A DNA stretch of 64,000 nt from Ailanthus altissimus. Taxonomy: Eukaryota > Streptophyta > Magnoliopsida > Sapindales > Simaroubaceae. Location of the stretch: the NCBI GenBank assembly GCA_946807835.1, contig OX327712.1, positions 15,642,001 through 15,706,000 of the forward strand, given 5' to 3'. The position numbers were made by a program, and so were the translations under genes. Shown here one piece after another: positions 38,073 to 49,945 of the stretch (its first letter is position 1; every line of letters begins with the position of its first letter). A model generated the notes under the pieces. That model saw nothing but the letters and a program-made list of their open reading frames with translations, searched no databases and was not told where the DNA came from.

Positions 38073-41055
38073 TCATAAGTCAGTCATCATTTTGGTCCTA
38101 GAAAATGACCCATGCTCAGGACCAAAATCTAGGGGATGACAACACATCAAAAACTCTGTAAACATACAAACATAAACCCCACAATCTTCACTATTCACTG
38201 TCTGTTGTGGCACTCCATCCTTTAATCTAATTACATGAAAAGGGGTTAAGTCAGGTGTAATTTGTCGTTACTCATATAATCTACAAGCATCTAGGTAACG
38301 GGGTAACAACGTAGCTAATGGCAGGACATGATTCTCAATCACGCCATTGGCAAATCCCTTGATGCTAGAATCGTAGATCAATATTTACCGATGCAAGATG
38401 TCCACCTCAGCCGTTACCCAATGTTGTTGATTGTAGTTGACAGGAATATAAACCTACATAAAATTCAAATAAGTTTTAGAAATAGTACTACAAGTTATAA
38501 ACAAAAATAACAACATTCACACAAAATAGTACTACAAGTTATAAACAAAAATAACAACATTTACCTTATCAACCTCAATCCACATACGTGCACCGAGTAA
38601 ATCTTCTTTAGCGCCTTGAGCATATGTCATCACTTCATCACTCCATACAATGCCAGTAATGTCATTTTTGTGCTGCTCATAAAGGAGTCTAAAAGACTCC
38701 TACAAATGCAGGGCCATCGAATAATCAATAAAATTGAAATAACAAAATATAAATAATTTAATTCATCACTCACAAAGAAGTACGAATCCACAGAAGTGGA
38801 CAATTGAGGCAATGCATTAGTGCAACCGTATTGCCTAAGCCGAATCACCTTCAAATACTCATTAATATACTGCATTTAGAAACAATAACCGTCAAGTGAG
38901 TCTGTAAATTTAGAAAAAAATAAAATGAGATAATTATTCAATAATTTACTTACAAAGTCATCCAGCCAGCTGTGTAGCAATTCCCGAAACCATGTCGGGT
39001 TAGCTTCTAGCCCAGGTAAGCTGACTACACCCTCATCCTTGTCCATCCAAGCCTGAAACTCAACCATGATAGTCGAGTCTATCTGCTGCAACGGATTCAT
39101 GTCTGCTTGAGGTTGCACTTCAATTTCAAATTTCTTCTTCTCGTGTATCCTTTGTGGAAATGGATTTGTATATGGGGTGTGCAAATACCATGCTGGCCTA
39201 TACTGTCTCCCAAATTGACTTACTCCCTTATGCGGGGCAGGCAAGATCTCAACACTTGCAGGACTGTCAATCAGTGGCTGAGGCAATATATCATGACCAG
39301 TAGCTGGGGTCTGAAAATCATATTAACAGCTTGCCGGTGTGTTCTCTCCATACTACAATATATGTATATATTAAAATAAATAAAACTGCAATTAAGGTAA
39401 CAAAAAAATAATTATGTTTAAAATTTATTTTGCTTACCATATTATGGCTTTTGTTCTGTTGGAATGAGCATGACTGCCTAAACCACATCATCATTTGCTG
39501 CATCTGCTGTGTAAGATCGATCCGGAGTTGATTAACACTTGTTAAAATTTCATCTTTATCTTTGTCCATTCTTTGTAGAAGTGCAGCTTGCGCAGCTTCA
39601 GTATGCTCAAATCTCTTAATCATCTCCTCCCGCAGCTGCTCAATCTGATATGTTACGCCATGGTCTGCAGATGCACTGTGTTCAGACTACAAGAAACATA
39701 ACCATAGTTAATGATTTATTTAGAAATATTAGAAATATATTAAAATTTCTCTTTAGTTAATCACGTAAATAAGTAATATATCGTTACTCCTGCCACTGGT
39801 GCTGACATTTGTGGGTTTGTCCATTCATATCCACCCCCCTCCACATCCATAACATTATCATTAGGGTCGCTAAAATGGGCATAGGTCTTGGGGCGCTTGC
39901 TCTCGCTGAAATAAGACATATTTGGTAAGTCCCCAGCATAACTTCCGTTTGGAATGCCTACACGTCTAGCTAGACGCACAATTGCCTCTCTCTTCTCATG
40001 GTCTTTTGGTACTAATTTACGATGTACCGAAAGAACCTATAAATCAACCAACCATATTAAGTTACGCTTAAAACAAAATAAAAGCTATAAACCAATATAT
40101 ATATTTTTCATTCATATCAACACATACCAAATCCTTTGCTAACATTGTATCCTAAACCTCATCGAACAATGGAGTCCTTCGAGTCGTCCAATTCAAAATA
40201 CGAGGGAAGCGATCACCATTATGATAACCAAAAATCTCTTCGCATACTGTAACTGCCTCGAAAATCCATACCTAATATAATTATATTTAAAATATAAGTT
40301 TGACGTATACAAACAAAATATATAATTAAGATCAAAAAGTTAAGTACACGAAAATTATGGCGTATCAGAAATGCGTGCGAAAAGCCATATACGTTATAAC
40401 TCTCAAACTTCTTCTGTGCAAACCTTTTCCTTTTTATTTTCTCAAGTTTTTGGAATGCAGCCTTCTTAAGTGAGTTATGAAGCACGGTCCATGCAATATT
40501 GCCCCATGGATACTTATTAAACTCATCAAGGTCATCCACTAAACATAAAACAAAATTTTGAATTTCACTACGCTCATCACGTGGAATCAAAACACGATGC
40601 ACAAAATAAAATAAACTCAACTTTACTGCATCTGCATCGTCCATTTTCTCCAAATTTAGACGTGCGTACCATTGATCAAGAAATATGTAAGATAATTTCT
40701 TTACCCCAGAAAAATATGAATCCCATAATCGAGTGCACAATTTCCTATGCAGCTGCTGGGCGGGAGGGTAATCTCGTATTTGTAGTCCAGTGATTAGTAC
40801 AAACTCCTGCCGGCTAAAACGGATGCGTTTCCTCCCTATGTAAAACTACATCTCATCTTCTACATTAGAGGTATGCATCTCACGCAACAATAACTCGTGC
40901 ACCAAAATACCAGAGAATGTCAACTCTGACATATCTAAGAAATGCCCCATACACGTCTGCCTAAATAATATTTTCTGATTTGTTGTCAGTTTATCTTTAA
41001 TGCAATTTAGACCCCACATCTTAGCATAAGCCGTCACTGATGCACGAAAAAACAT
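38073..41055 (-). pseudogene. DUF1985/Ulp1-like (C48) cysteine protease gene carried by MULE 2
   Basis: Minus-strand exon-like blocks: 41055-40350 holds a DUF1985 domain (IGRKRIRFSRQEFVLITGLQ, then LVDDLDEFNKYPWGNIAW and YGFSHAFLIRH). 40266-40140 follows (VWIFEAVTVCEEIFGYHN). 40035-39785 comes next, then a coiled-coil exon at 39687-39440 (YQIEQLREEMIKRFE). After 39312-38955 come 38875-38773 and 38703-38570 (WSDEVMTYAQGAKEDLLG). The catalytic exon is 38460-38073. The protease core keeps His (codon 38421-38423, in NQQHW), Asp (38370-38372, in LIYDS) and Cys (38181-38183, in EDCGVYVC). Family knowledge: Ulp1-type enzymes cleave SUMO-like modifiers; the job of transposon copies is unknown. In-frame stops at 40846-40848, 40152-40154, 38385-38387 and 38268-38270 make this copy inactive. 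Exon ends are by eye. Confidence 0.8.
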
Positions 41056-41525
41056 ATCCTTTAGAATTCTATATCCTTTAGAATTCTATATTCTTTCGAT
41101 ATGTTCTCTTTCCTGTAACAATAAAAAAAAATAAACAAAATACATTAATATTAAGAAAAATAATAATCAGAGAAATATTATTTACAGAAACAATTAATTT
41201 AACATACATAAAAATTATAATACATTAAAATAATTAATTACTAACATATTAATCAACATATTATAATAAAATCAAATCAATTTACTAACATATTAATATT
41301 AATCAACATTAATTAATTATATATTAAAATCAAAATAATCATATATAATTATAATTACATAAGGTACTCACAATAATAATAAGAAATGTTACAAATCAAA
41401 ATTAATGAGTCATTTAAGCAAATTTTTCCATTTATTAGATCAATTTCTTCTAAATTCATGAAATTTTTTTCTTTATTTAATTTAAATAAAATTACATTTA
41501 TCTAAATTCTATTAATGTAATTTTA

Positions 41526-42102
41526 TTAATATATATATTTAATTAATTAAAAAAATCAAAAAAAATTTCGCACCACGTGGCATCTCATACAGGCGCCACG
41601 TGGCGCGAATTTTGCGGCATCGTGGACGTCCGCGATGCTGCAAGCGATGCGCCTGTTAAATGCGCATCGCAGGGCCATCTCGGGTCCGCGTTGCGCGCTC
41701 GCGATGCGCCCTTAAGGCGCATCGCGGGGCCATCTCAGGTCCGAGATGGCCCCGAGATTGGCAACGGTGGCCGCCGTCTGCATCGCGAATATGACCTAAA
41801 AATTACGATTTTTTGCCCATTTTTAACGTTTCTTACACCATTCAAACCCATTTTTCACATAGAATTCAATAATTTCATCTATTTCTAACTTTAAATACAA
41901 ATTCTAATAATTTTATAAACAAATTTAAATTTTTCAAAAATTAAACAAAATTCACCAAAATTCGGCCATTTTCTTTGTTTGAAGTGAGAAATATGTTGTA
42001 CAAACTCCGATCTATGCAGTGATAACTTCAAAATTTTCGATCTAACAAGTTTTGATAATTTTCGATTTTTTTTTGGTGATTTTCGAGTGAGAGAAAGGTT
42101 AA
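41526..42102. repeat. MULE 2 right-end segment, copy A of a duplicated block
   Basis: From ttattaatatatatatttaa to gagtgagagaaaggtta this block is repeated almost identically at 44926-45544. It contains the GC-rich palindromic part (gcgcatcgcggggccatctc, with inverse partners) and the adjoining AT-rich terminal repeat. The outer 120 bp up to the true end at 42221 are not part of the duplication. Confidence 0.9.
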
Positions 42103-42221
42103 TAAGAAAAATGGACAAATATATCTAAAATGTATATTTTTGGTTAATAAAGTATATTTAATTTTAAGTTGGTTAAAATATTATAATAAAAAAATAAATG
42201 GACTATTTGTGAAATTTTCCC

Positions 42222-42824
42222 AAAACAAAAAGGCAAAAACATAGGTCACTGAGAGATTTTCTCAATTTTTTTAACATTAATATTATATTAAATATTTATT
42301 ATAATATATATCATTTAATATTTAAATATATCAAAACTTATATTTTTATCATGAGAACGAAATACTTATTTAAATACACTCATACAATTGAAGAATCAAT
42401 TATTCTCATAAAAATAAAAAAATATATATAATGTCTTAAATGATGGTTAAAGCTCAAACATTTGACTTATGAAATGTACAGATCTTATCATTCAGGCAAA
42501 GCAGATGGTGCTTTTAATTATTTTTAATTTCTCTATTTTTTTATAATTCGTATTTCAAAAAAAATATAATTTGTAAATTAAGAAATAATCTAAATCTTAA
42601 AATGTGTAATGAAAATGTTAAATTAATCAATAAGAAAATTAGGACAGTTCTATTGTACAATTGTTATGAGCAAGGTAATTGATATCTAAAATTTCTACTT
42701 ACTTCAACCGAAGATTTTGCGTTCAATTCACTCTTCACTCTTTTGTATGGGTAGAAATTTCATTTTAATGTCACTTAAAAAATTAAGTATATAATTTTAA
42801 ATGATTCTATAAATATTAAAGTTT
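42222..42824. other. AT-rich spacer right of MULE 2
   Basis: No gene is seen. gcgttcaattcac near 42720 looks like a decayed Pol III B box, but no matching A box was found. Confidence 0.4.
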
Positions 42825-44905
42825 GTGCTTACGTGTTATTTTTATTTGTATAAGTATTTAATATCTATATAATGTATATTTTATTAAATTATTAATTACA
42901 TTTATTATATGATATAATACTTATAACATTACAGACATTATATGATTTAAAAAGGTTCAGATTTAGTATAAAAAAATTTAGATTAAAGTTAAGAGTTAAC
43001 AACTTTAAGAATTATAATTGGTAAGAATTAGCATGTTTTAAGAATCAGTGAAATCCAATGACTTGGAACTTTATCTGTAACAGGACAAAGATACAAGAGT
43101 ACACTAATAATGACATAGTTGCAAGAGTTGCAATAAGATATTATGAGTTGTCATTATGCAAGTATGTTCTTAAATATTATGATCCTGATATATTCTCACC
43201 AATGCAAGTTTGTCGATGCATCCTTTCTCATATAGATTAGTATATGTCTATATTTACAGGGTATAGATAGTTGTTTTTAACTAACCATGAGTTTGGAGCT
43301 CGTGTAGGCATACGGGTATTTAGTTAGGATTGAATACTGAACAGGTTCACGAGAACCCTAATAGACGTCTATGTAATCTGTCAATGGAATGTCCTCTTAA
43401 GTTGAGTAATATTCGTGGTCCTTTAACCTGAGTCTACGGTAAGCTTGTGAGTGATCCACGATACTTAGGTCCCACGGACGTCAGAAATCTTTCATGGTTT
43501 GACTGCTGCATGTCGCTGACTATAGTCCGATACTCGTGGAGTCTGGTATGCATAGATAGGGATTCGTAGTTCATATAGAGAGTTTGTATATCTGATGCTT
43601 CAAGATTATATCTCAAAAAGTCTTATGGACATAAGCAATAAACCCGAGAAAAAAGTTTCTCACGGAGTTGAACAATATAGGAAAAGAGTTTACATATATT
43701 GTTCAATTAGATACGAATCTAGAGATAAGTGTACGGATGAGCTTATGGGAATTTGACGGTGTTCATCTATATCCCCGTACGTCTAGGATATCAATGATGG
43801 AATGACTATATATATGTGCTATAACCTCAACTTGTATGGTTTAACATGCTGATTTGTAATATCTGCAACGTGTGCGTGGGGCATTGATCACAAACTTATG
43901 AAACAGTTCTATTTGATAAATCGGGCGTGGACTTCGAAAATCCCACAATATGGAGTGTACTCATTGTGCACTGGGGCAACGTGCTAGAATGAATATTTTA
44001 ATCTAGTAAAATTCAGCAAAATTAATTATTTATTTTAGAAATCTTATAAATACGCGTGTGCCAGTACTTAAGTGTTAAGTACATTAATTAGTTGACACCT
44101 GTTGTTAACCAATTAAATATTAACACGCGGTGCTTAATGAGTTTTTGATTAAGTTTACTCAAATGTGTAGCATAATAGAATTCACTAAAAGGTTTACTTG
44201 TAATCAAGTGAGAGCATAATGATAATTTTATTTACAATTATTTAATAATTAAATAATTAAGATATTTTATTATTTTAACATATTAAATAATATTTAATTC
44301 AATCATAATTAATAATTAACAAAAGTTAAAATAATAATTATTTAATATTAAAATAATATATATCAAACTTTGTGGTCAAGTTTGCTTGACTTAATCATGA
44401 TTAAGTCAAACATATAATATTATATTTATATGCTTGCTAGCCAAGCATAATAACTTTACCATGGTCAATGATTGATCATGATTAAGTTAAATAATAATAT
44501 ATACATATATGTGATTTTACCATTTGCAAGAGAGAGAAAGTTGTTGAAAACTTTTTTTAGAGAAAGAAATTGAGATAAATTTATTTATTTTTATTATTTA
44601 TCTTCTCTTACAAGCAGTTAACTCTATATAAAATAATATTGGCTACTATTTTATTGATCAATAATTGATAAGTGGTAAATAAATAGCTTAGGTTTAAGGT
44701 ATTAAATCAATTGTTAGATTAAGTTGTTGTTTTAAATAGTCAACCCCATTTAGTTAATTGCTAAAACTACTAATAAGTTTTACTTTAGCCAGACTCAAGC
44801 AGCTCTTTAATTTAAAAGCTGCATAGGTAAAAAAATTTCAATCTCTATTTTAATGTAATTAAAATATTATAATGTGTTTATTATTATTTTTTAAGCTTAT
44901 ATAAG
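42825..44905 (+). repeat. Unclassified dispersed repeat, copy 1
   Basis: The block aligns over its length with 47677-49945. Shared landmarks, in order: gtgctt..ttatttttatttgta at the start, acactaataatgacata, tatgcaagt.tgttct, atgagtttgga, gaaaaaagtttctcac, gaacaatat, atttgacg.tgt, acctcaactt.tatggt, cttaagtgttaagtac. Divergence is substantial and scattered. Only short open frames occur, so it is non-coding. Copy 1 contains about 235 bp (43400-43635) lacking in copy 2. No LTR, TIR or tRNA-like head was recognised. Orientation is arbitrary. Confidence 0.7.
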
Positions 44906-44925
44906 CTTTATTATTTAAAAGCTTT

Positions 44926-45544
44926 ATTAATATATATATTTAATTAATTAAAAAAATCAAAAAAAATTTCGCGCCACCTGGCATCTCATACAAGCGCCAC
45001 GTGGCGCGAATTTTGCGGCATCGTGAACGTCTGCGATGCTGCAAGCGATGCGCCCTAAGGGCGCATCGCGGGCCCGAGATGGCCCCGTAATGCGCCTGTT
45101 AAATGCGCATCGCAGGGCCATCTCGGGTCCGCGTTGCGCGCTCGCGATGCGCCCTTAAGGCGCATCGCGGGGCCATCTCAGGTCCGAGATGGCCCCGAGA
45201 TTGGCAACGGTGGCCGCCGTCTGCATCGCGAATATGACCTAAAAATTACGATTTTTTGCCCATTTTTAACGTTTCTTACACCATTCAAACCCATTTTTCA
45301 CATAGAATTCAATAATTTCATCTATTTCTAACTTTAAATACAAATTCTAATAATTTTATAAACAAATTTAAATTTTTCAAAAATTAAACAAAATTCACCA
45401 AAATTCGGCCATTTTCTTTGTTTAAAGTGAGAAATATGTTGTACAAGCTCCGATCTATGCAGTGATAATTTCAAAATTTTCGATCTAACAAGTTTTGATA
45501 ATTTTCAATTTTCTTTGGGTGATTTTCGAGTGAGAGAAAGGTTA
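44926..45544. mobile_element. Second copy (B) of the MULE 2 right-end block
   Basis: Nearly identical to 41526-42102, with a few substitutions and one 42-bp difference: copy B has an extra gcatcgcgggcccgagatgg module. It lacks the outermost 120 bp of the element and no coding region adjoins it. It is either a fragment of a sister element or a local duplication of the MULE 2 end. Confidence 0.85.
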
Positions 45545-47400
45545 TAAAATATATATATATTGTGTAAATGTAAATTAGTTATGATTTTTTTTATAAAAAA
45601 AATAATAGCGTACATTATAAATATTCTATACAGTCTTTTTATACAAATTAAAGTAATATGTTATATCTTTATCATGTGTAATTATTTTTTTTTTTTTTTT
45701 ATTTATTATAGTATTTATCAGTGAAGATTCAGTCTTCTCAATAAATGTATAAGAATAAATCTCTTTTTTATTTATTATAATAATTGAACTTGATTTAAGG
45801 GTATACTGATAAACCTTTTGACAATTGATCCTAGCATTAGAAAATAAAAATAAAAATAAAAAACAAGAATTTACCTTCTAAATTTAGTTACTTAAAATTC
45901 AAAATTTAACCCAACAATAACACATTTTCAATAGAAGGTACTTATATCATTACCATATTCCATTTTTACCACTCAAAAAATTGATTCACAACACTTAAAA
46001 AAGTGCTTAGTAACAAGAATGCTCAATCAATTCGATTATGATTAAAGTTTGAGTCATTCTTTTTGGTTTTTAGTAATGTAATATATTTATTTTTTAAATG
46101 TTTCATTTGTAGATAGCTCTTTGGGCGTCACACGGTTGATCATAAAAAAAAATAAAGCATCTACAAATAAAATTAAAAATAAGAAATACAGATTGATATT
46201 TTATAAAAGAATAAGGATATGAGTTTGGGTTAATATCTAGTTTTATTTTAAAATTTTAAATTAATAATTTTGTCTTAATTTGTTAATAAATTTTTGATTA
46301 AAATTTTACCAAAAAATTTTTTTGGTTAAAATTAATATTAAAGGAATAAAATTAAAACTCAACATAAAATTTAAAATAAATTGTTAAAGTGAAACATGTG
46401 TTAATTTTTAATTGATTTGTAATAAAAATAAAAAATACAAAAAAGACATGACACATTTTAATCAAGTTTAATTTTAATATTTATTTTTAATAATATAATA
46501 AAAATAAAAATAACTCTTTCATCATTCATTATTAGAGATTAGCGACGATAAGTTTTTGTTAGTAGTTAAACTCTAATGATAAAAATTATTATATTTTATA
46601 TTTTTAATTTATACACTAATAAAATTATTTTTAACAAAAAGAATATAAATAAATTATGAAAATTTAAAAATTACATAAACATTTTTATAAAAAAAGCAAT
46701 AAATCATGGAGAAGATAATCAGAAGACAGAAACATTGAATCTTTGATGTTGAAATTTTCTGATACAGACACAAAGACATCACCTTTCATTATCGGGATTT
46801 GAATCATTTTCTCTTTTCTCGTACAAGTGTCAAGAAAAAAGAAAGAATCTTGCACCACTTGACATAACATAACAATTATTATCATCATTATCATTATTAT
46901 TCAGAGGGATGGTCTAGATCAGGAGCTGTGCTTACTGCTTGCAGAGTGATGTCTATTGAAGTAAAAAGGTAAAAGCACTTTTTCACAGCTTTTTGGTTTT
47001 TAGTTTGTTGTAGGTTTTTCTATTGCTGTTTTAGGCTTTTTGGGGAGATTGGGTCATAGCTAAGACTCAAATAGATCATAATACTTGCTTGCTTCAGTGT
47101 AACTGTGCAAGTGAAAAACGTGTTGTCAGTGATGAGTTAGGTACATTTAGTAGATTTTATTCTCTTTACAGTATTTTCATGACTGTGTTAGATTTCATGT
47201 CATAAGATTGAAGATTTGGTAATAAATTAATTTTTTTTATAATTATATTATGAAATTGAGAAATTTCACTTATAAGATATTAATTTTTACTTTTTATTTT
47301 TACTCACAAATTCGGATGACTTTAAACTTTTTTTTTTGAAAAATAATAAATATTATATATCTCAAATTATAATATTATAAATCAACACAATAAACTTTAA
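45545..47400. other. AT-rich intergenic DNA
   Basis: No gene is confidently seen. About 46690-47170 is somewhat less AT-rich and looks like a fragment of transcribed or formerly genic DNA, but no domain is recognised in any frame. Confidence 0.45.
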
Positions 47401-47404
47401 TAAT

Positions 47405-47676
47405 AATAAAAAAACAATTAATCATCTATATTTAAAAAAAAATAAACAATCAAATCTCTATAACTTGAGAAAAAAAAAATTAACCCTTTATAATTAGAAA
47501 AAAAATAAACAATTAACCTTCTATAGCTAAAGAAAAAAAGATAATCAACTCTTTATAATCAAAGAAAAATAAATAATCAACTTTACAGTGAAAGAAAAAA
47601 TAAACAATTCAATCAAAAGAAAATAAAAGAAAAAATAATTAATCCTTTATAATCGGAGGAAAATAAATAATTTATT
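47405..47676. repeat. Minisatellite, about 35-40 bp unit, left part
   Basis: Seven or more degenerate units of the form caacccttta taatcggag gaaaataaacaat. The same array resumes at 49946 after an intervening block, so this is the left part of a split array. Confidence 0.8.
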
Positions 47677-48395
47677 AGGGTGTGCTTGAATGTTATTTCT
47701 ATTTGTATGAATATTTATTTAATAATATTTATATTATGTATATTTTATTAAATTACTAATACTCCTTAATAAATGGTAATGATACTTATCACATTATGGA
47801 CACTGAATAATTTGAAAGGAGATCTAATCTAAAGAATTTAGACTTATGCTAAGTTAGTAAAGTTGAGGGTTATAAATATTAACAGTTAGCACTGTTAAAA
47901 GTTAATGGGTCATAAGAGTCATGGAAATCTAAATAGTTAGAACCTTGTCTATAATAGGACAAAAACTTGATGGTACACTAATAATGACATAATTACAAAG
48001 AGTTGCAATAGAAGTTAGGAAATGTTATTATGCAAGTGTGTTCTCAAACATTGTGCTCCTGATCTATTTTTACTAATGTAGGTTTATCGGTGAATCCATT
48101 TTATATAAATCAATGTATATCTATGTCTGTAGGGTATATATGGTTGTTCTTAACTGATCATGAGTTTAAAGTTCATATAGGTATACGAGTATTCAGTTAG
48201 TACTGAGTACTGGACAAATTCACGAGGACACCAATAGATATCTTTGAAACCGTCAACGATAGGTCATTTTAAGTTGAATTGTATATGTGATAAGAAGTTT
48301 CTCACAAAGTTGAACAATATGACAAAAGTGTTTATTTATATTGTTCATCGAGATACGAATTTACAGACAAGATTGGATGAGCACATGAGAATTTG

Positions 48396-48645
48396 ACGAT
48401 GTTGATCTATATCCTCGCTCATCTATGGTGTAAGTGACAGAATAATTATACGTGTGTGTTCTGACCTCAACTTATATGGTTTTATGCATTTATTTGTAAT
48501 ATCCATACGTGTACGTGGGGACGATATTGATCTATATCCTCGCTCATCTAGGGTGTAAGTGACAGAATGATTATACGTATGTGTTCTGACCTCAACTTAT
48601 ATGGTCTTATGCATTGATTTGTAATATCCATACGTGTACGTAGGG
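48396..48645. repeat. 125-bp tandem duplication inside repeat copy 2
   Basis: acgatgttgatctatatcc at 48396 recurs as acgatattgatctatatcc at 48521. The two 125-bp units run to ...acgtgtacgtggg and differ at only a few positions. Confidence 0.9.
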
Positions 48646-48920
48646 CATTGATCATGGACTTATAAAATAGTTCTATTTTACGAATCCAATGTGGACCTAG
48701 AAAGTTCTGCAATATGAAGTGTACTCGTTGCTCACTAGGATAACATACTAAATTGAACTATTCAATTTAGTAAAATTCAACAAAATCGAATATTTGTTTT
48801 AGGAATCTTTTGGATGCGTCTGTGTCAATACTTAAGTGTTAAGTACAATTAATTGGATAACAATTATTGTTGATTAATTAAATAGTAACACGTAGTGCAT
48901 AGTAAATTATCGGTTAAGTT

Positions 48921-48976
48921 AACTCAAATGTGGTTTTAGTAGAACCCACTTGAGTTGCTAAAACCACATTTGAGTT
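48921..48976. repeat. Perfect 19-bp inverted repeat
   Basis: aactcaaatgtggttttag at 48921-48939 is exactly complementary to 48958-48976, with an 18-base loop. In repeat copy 1 the equivalent place (about 44158-44210) has no such partner, so the second arm was gained in copy 2. Confidence 0.85.
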
Positions 48977-49945
48977 AAGTGAGGGCTTAAGAATAATATC
49001 TCTTAATTAATTATTTAATATTTAAATAATTAAAATATTTATTTAGTTAATTGTTAAATAAATAGTAATAATAATTTATTTAATTATTAAGTAAATTATC
49101 AATTTAACTATAATTAATAGTTAATTTAATTTTAGTTAATAATTAACTGTTAAAATTAAATTAAAATATTTAATTAATTAAATTAGGGTTACGTGAATTA
49201 ATCAATTAGGTTAAAGACCTAAATATCTAACTAATTTAAGGCTTAAGTTAACTAATTAAGCTTAAGTAAAATGTTAACTTTGATTTAGTTAAATTAATTA
49301 TAGTTAAACGAAACAAATGTATTTTAATCAAAAAGTAATTCATTTGATACATAATCAAATGTGTGGCCGGCCATACATTTGAGAACTGGTGAGAAACATT
49401 TTGTTTTGGCTCTTAAGAGTTAAAAGCCAAAGAAAATAAAAGAAAGCACGTCTCCTTTTTATTTCTTCACATTCGGCGAATACAATTACAATGCTATTAT
49501 TCAAATGTTGAGATGTTTTAGTTGCTCAAAGCATTGAACTAAAATAAGAACATTTTTTTTTTCTCGCTTTGTAGTGTATTGATTATTTAAAGAGTTGAAT
49601 TATTGATTAAGTGTTAATCAAGAGAGTTTAAAGAGTTAAACTAAATAGTTAGATTAAGATACTGTCTAGTTGATCAATCTCACTTCGTTGATTACTAAAA
49701 ATGTTTACGGATTACATTTTAAGTGAATTCCGATTCATATTAATTCAAAGGTTTCAAAGATAAAGATTCTCGATCTCAATTTTAATTTGATTAAAATAAA
49801 TTTTAAATGTGTTCATAGCATGTTTTCAACTTTCACTATTATATGATATATATATATATATATATGTGATAGGTATGTATTTTTTATGAACATAAATATC
49901 ATATGTATGAATTGTATTTTAATTAGCACTCTCATAATTCACTGT

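Larger units (their letters stand above)
34690..42221 (+). mobile_element. MULE 2: Mutator-like element carrying transposase and Ulp1-like protease genes
   Basis: The right end, read inward, begins gggaaaatttcacaaatag (42221 downwards), a typical plant MULE terminus. The inner about 400 bp of both ends are inverted repeats, diverged but alignable. Left gaccgaatatttttgaagtt, caaatcaaagaaa and gttagaatggtataa pair with the inverse of right gatcgaaaattttgaagtt, caaacaaagaaa and gtttgaatggtgtaa. GC-rich palindromic blocks lie inside both ends. The transposase (+) and protease (-) converge inside. This is the arrangement described for Kaonashi/Ulp1-carrying MULEs. The outermost left end could not be placed exactly, and no 9-bp target duplication was confirmed. 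Confidence 0.85.
47677..49945 (+). mobile_element. Unclassified dispersed repeat, copy 2, inserted in a minisatellite
   Basis: Homologous to 42825-44905. Its borders are given by the interrupted minisatellite: the array stops at aataatttatt and resumes at tataattagagg. An insert of about 2.27 kb with clean borders indicates a mobile unit rather than segmental duplication. It begins agggtgtgcttg and ends near ctcataattcactg. Those ends are not obvious inverted repeats. Non-coding. It carries an internal 125-bp tandem duplication and a 19-bp inverted repeat absent from copy 1. Confidence 0.65.

Noticed and set aside
41577..41888. Open frame repeated at 45134-45331
   Set aside because: It is non-coding terminal-repeat DNA duplicated with the MULE end.
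46685..47170. Possible gene fragment (GDWVIAKTQIDHN on +, and a short minus-strand frame)
   Set aside because: No domain, no splice-consistent extension and no homologous copy in the window; left as unknown.
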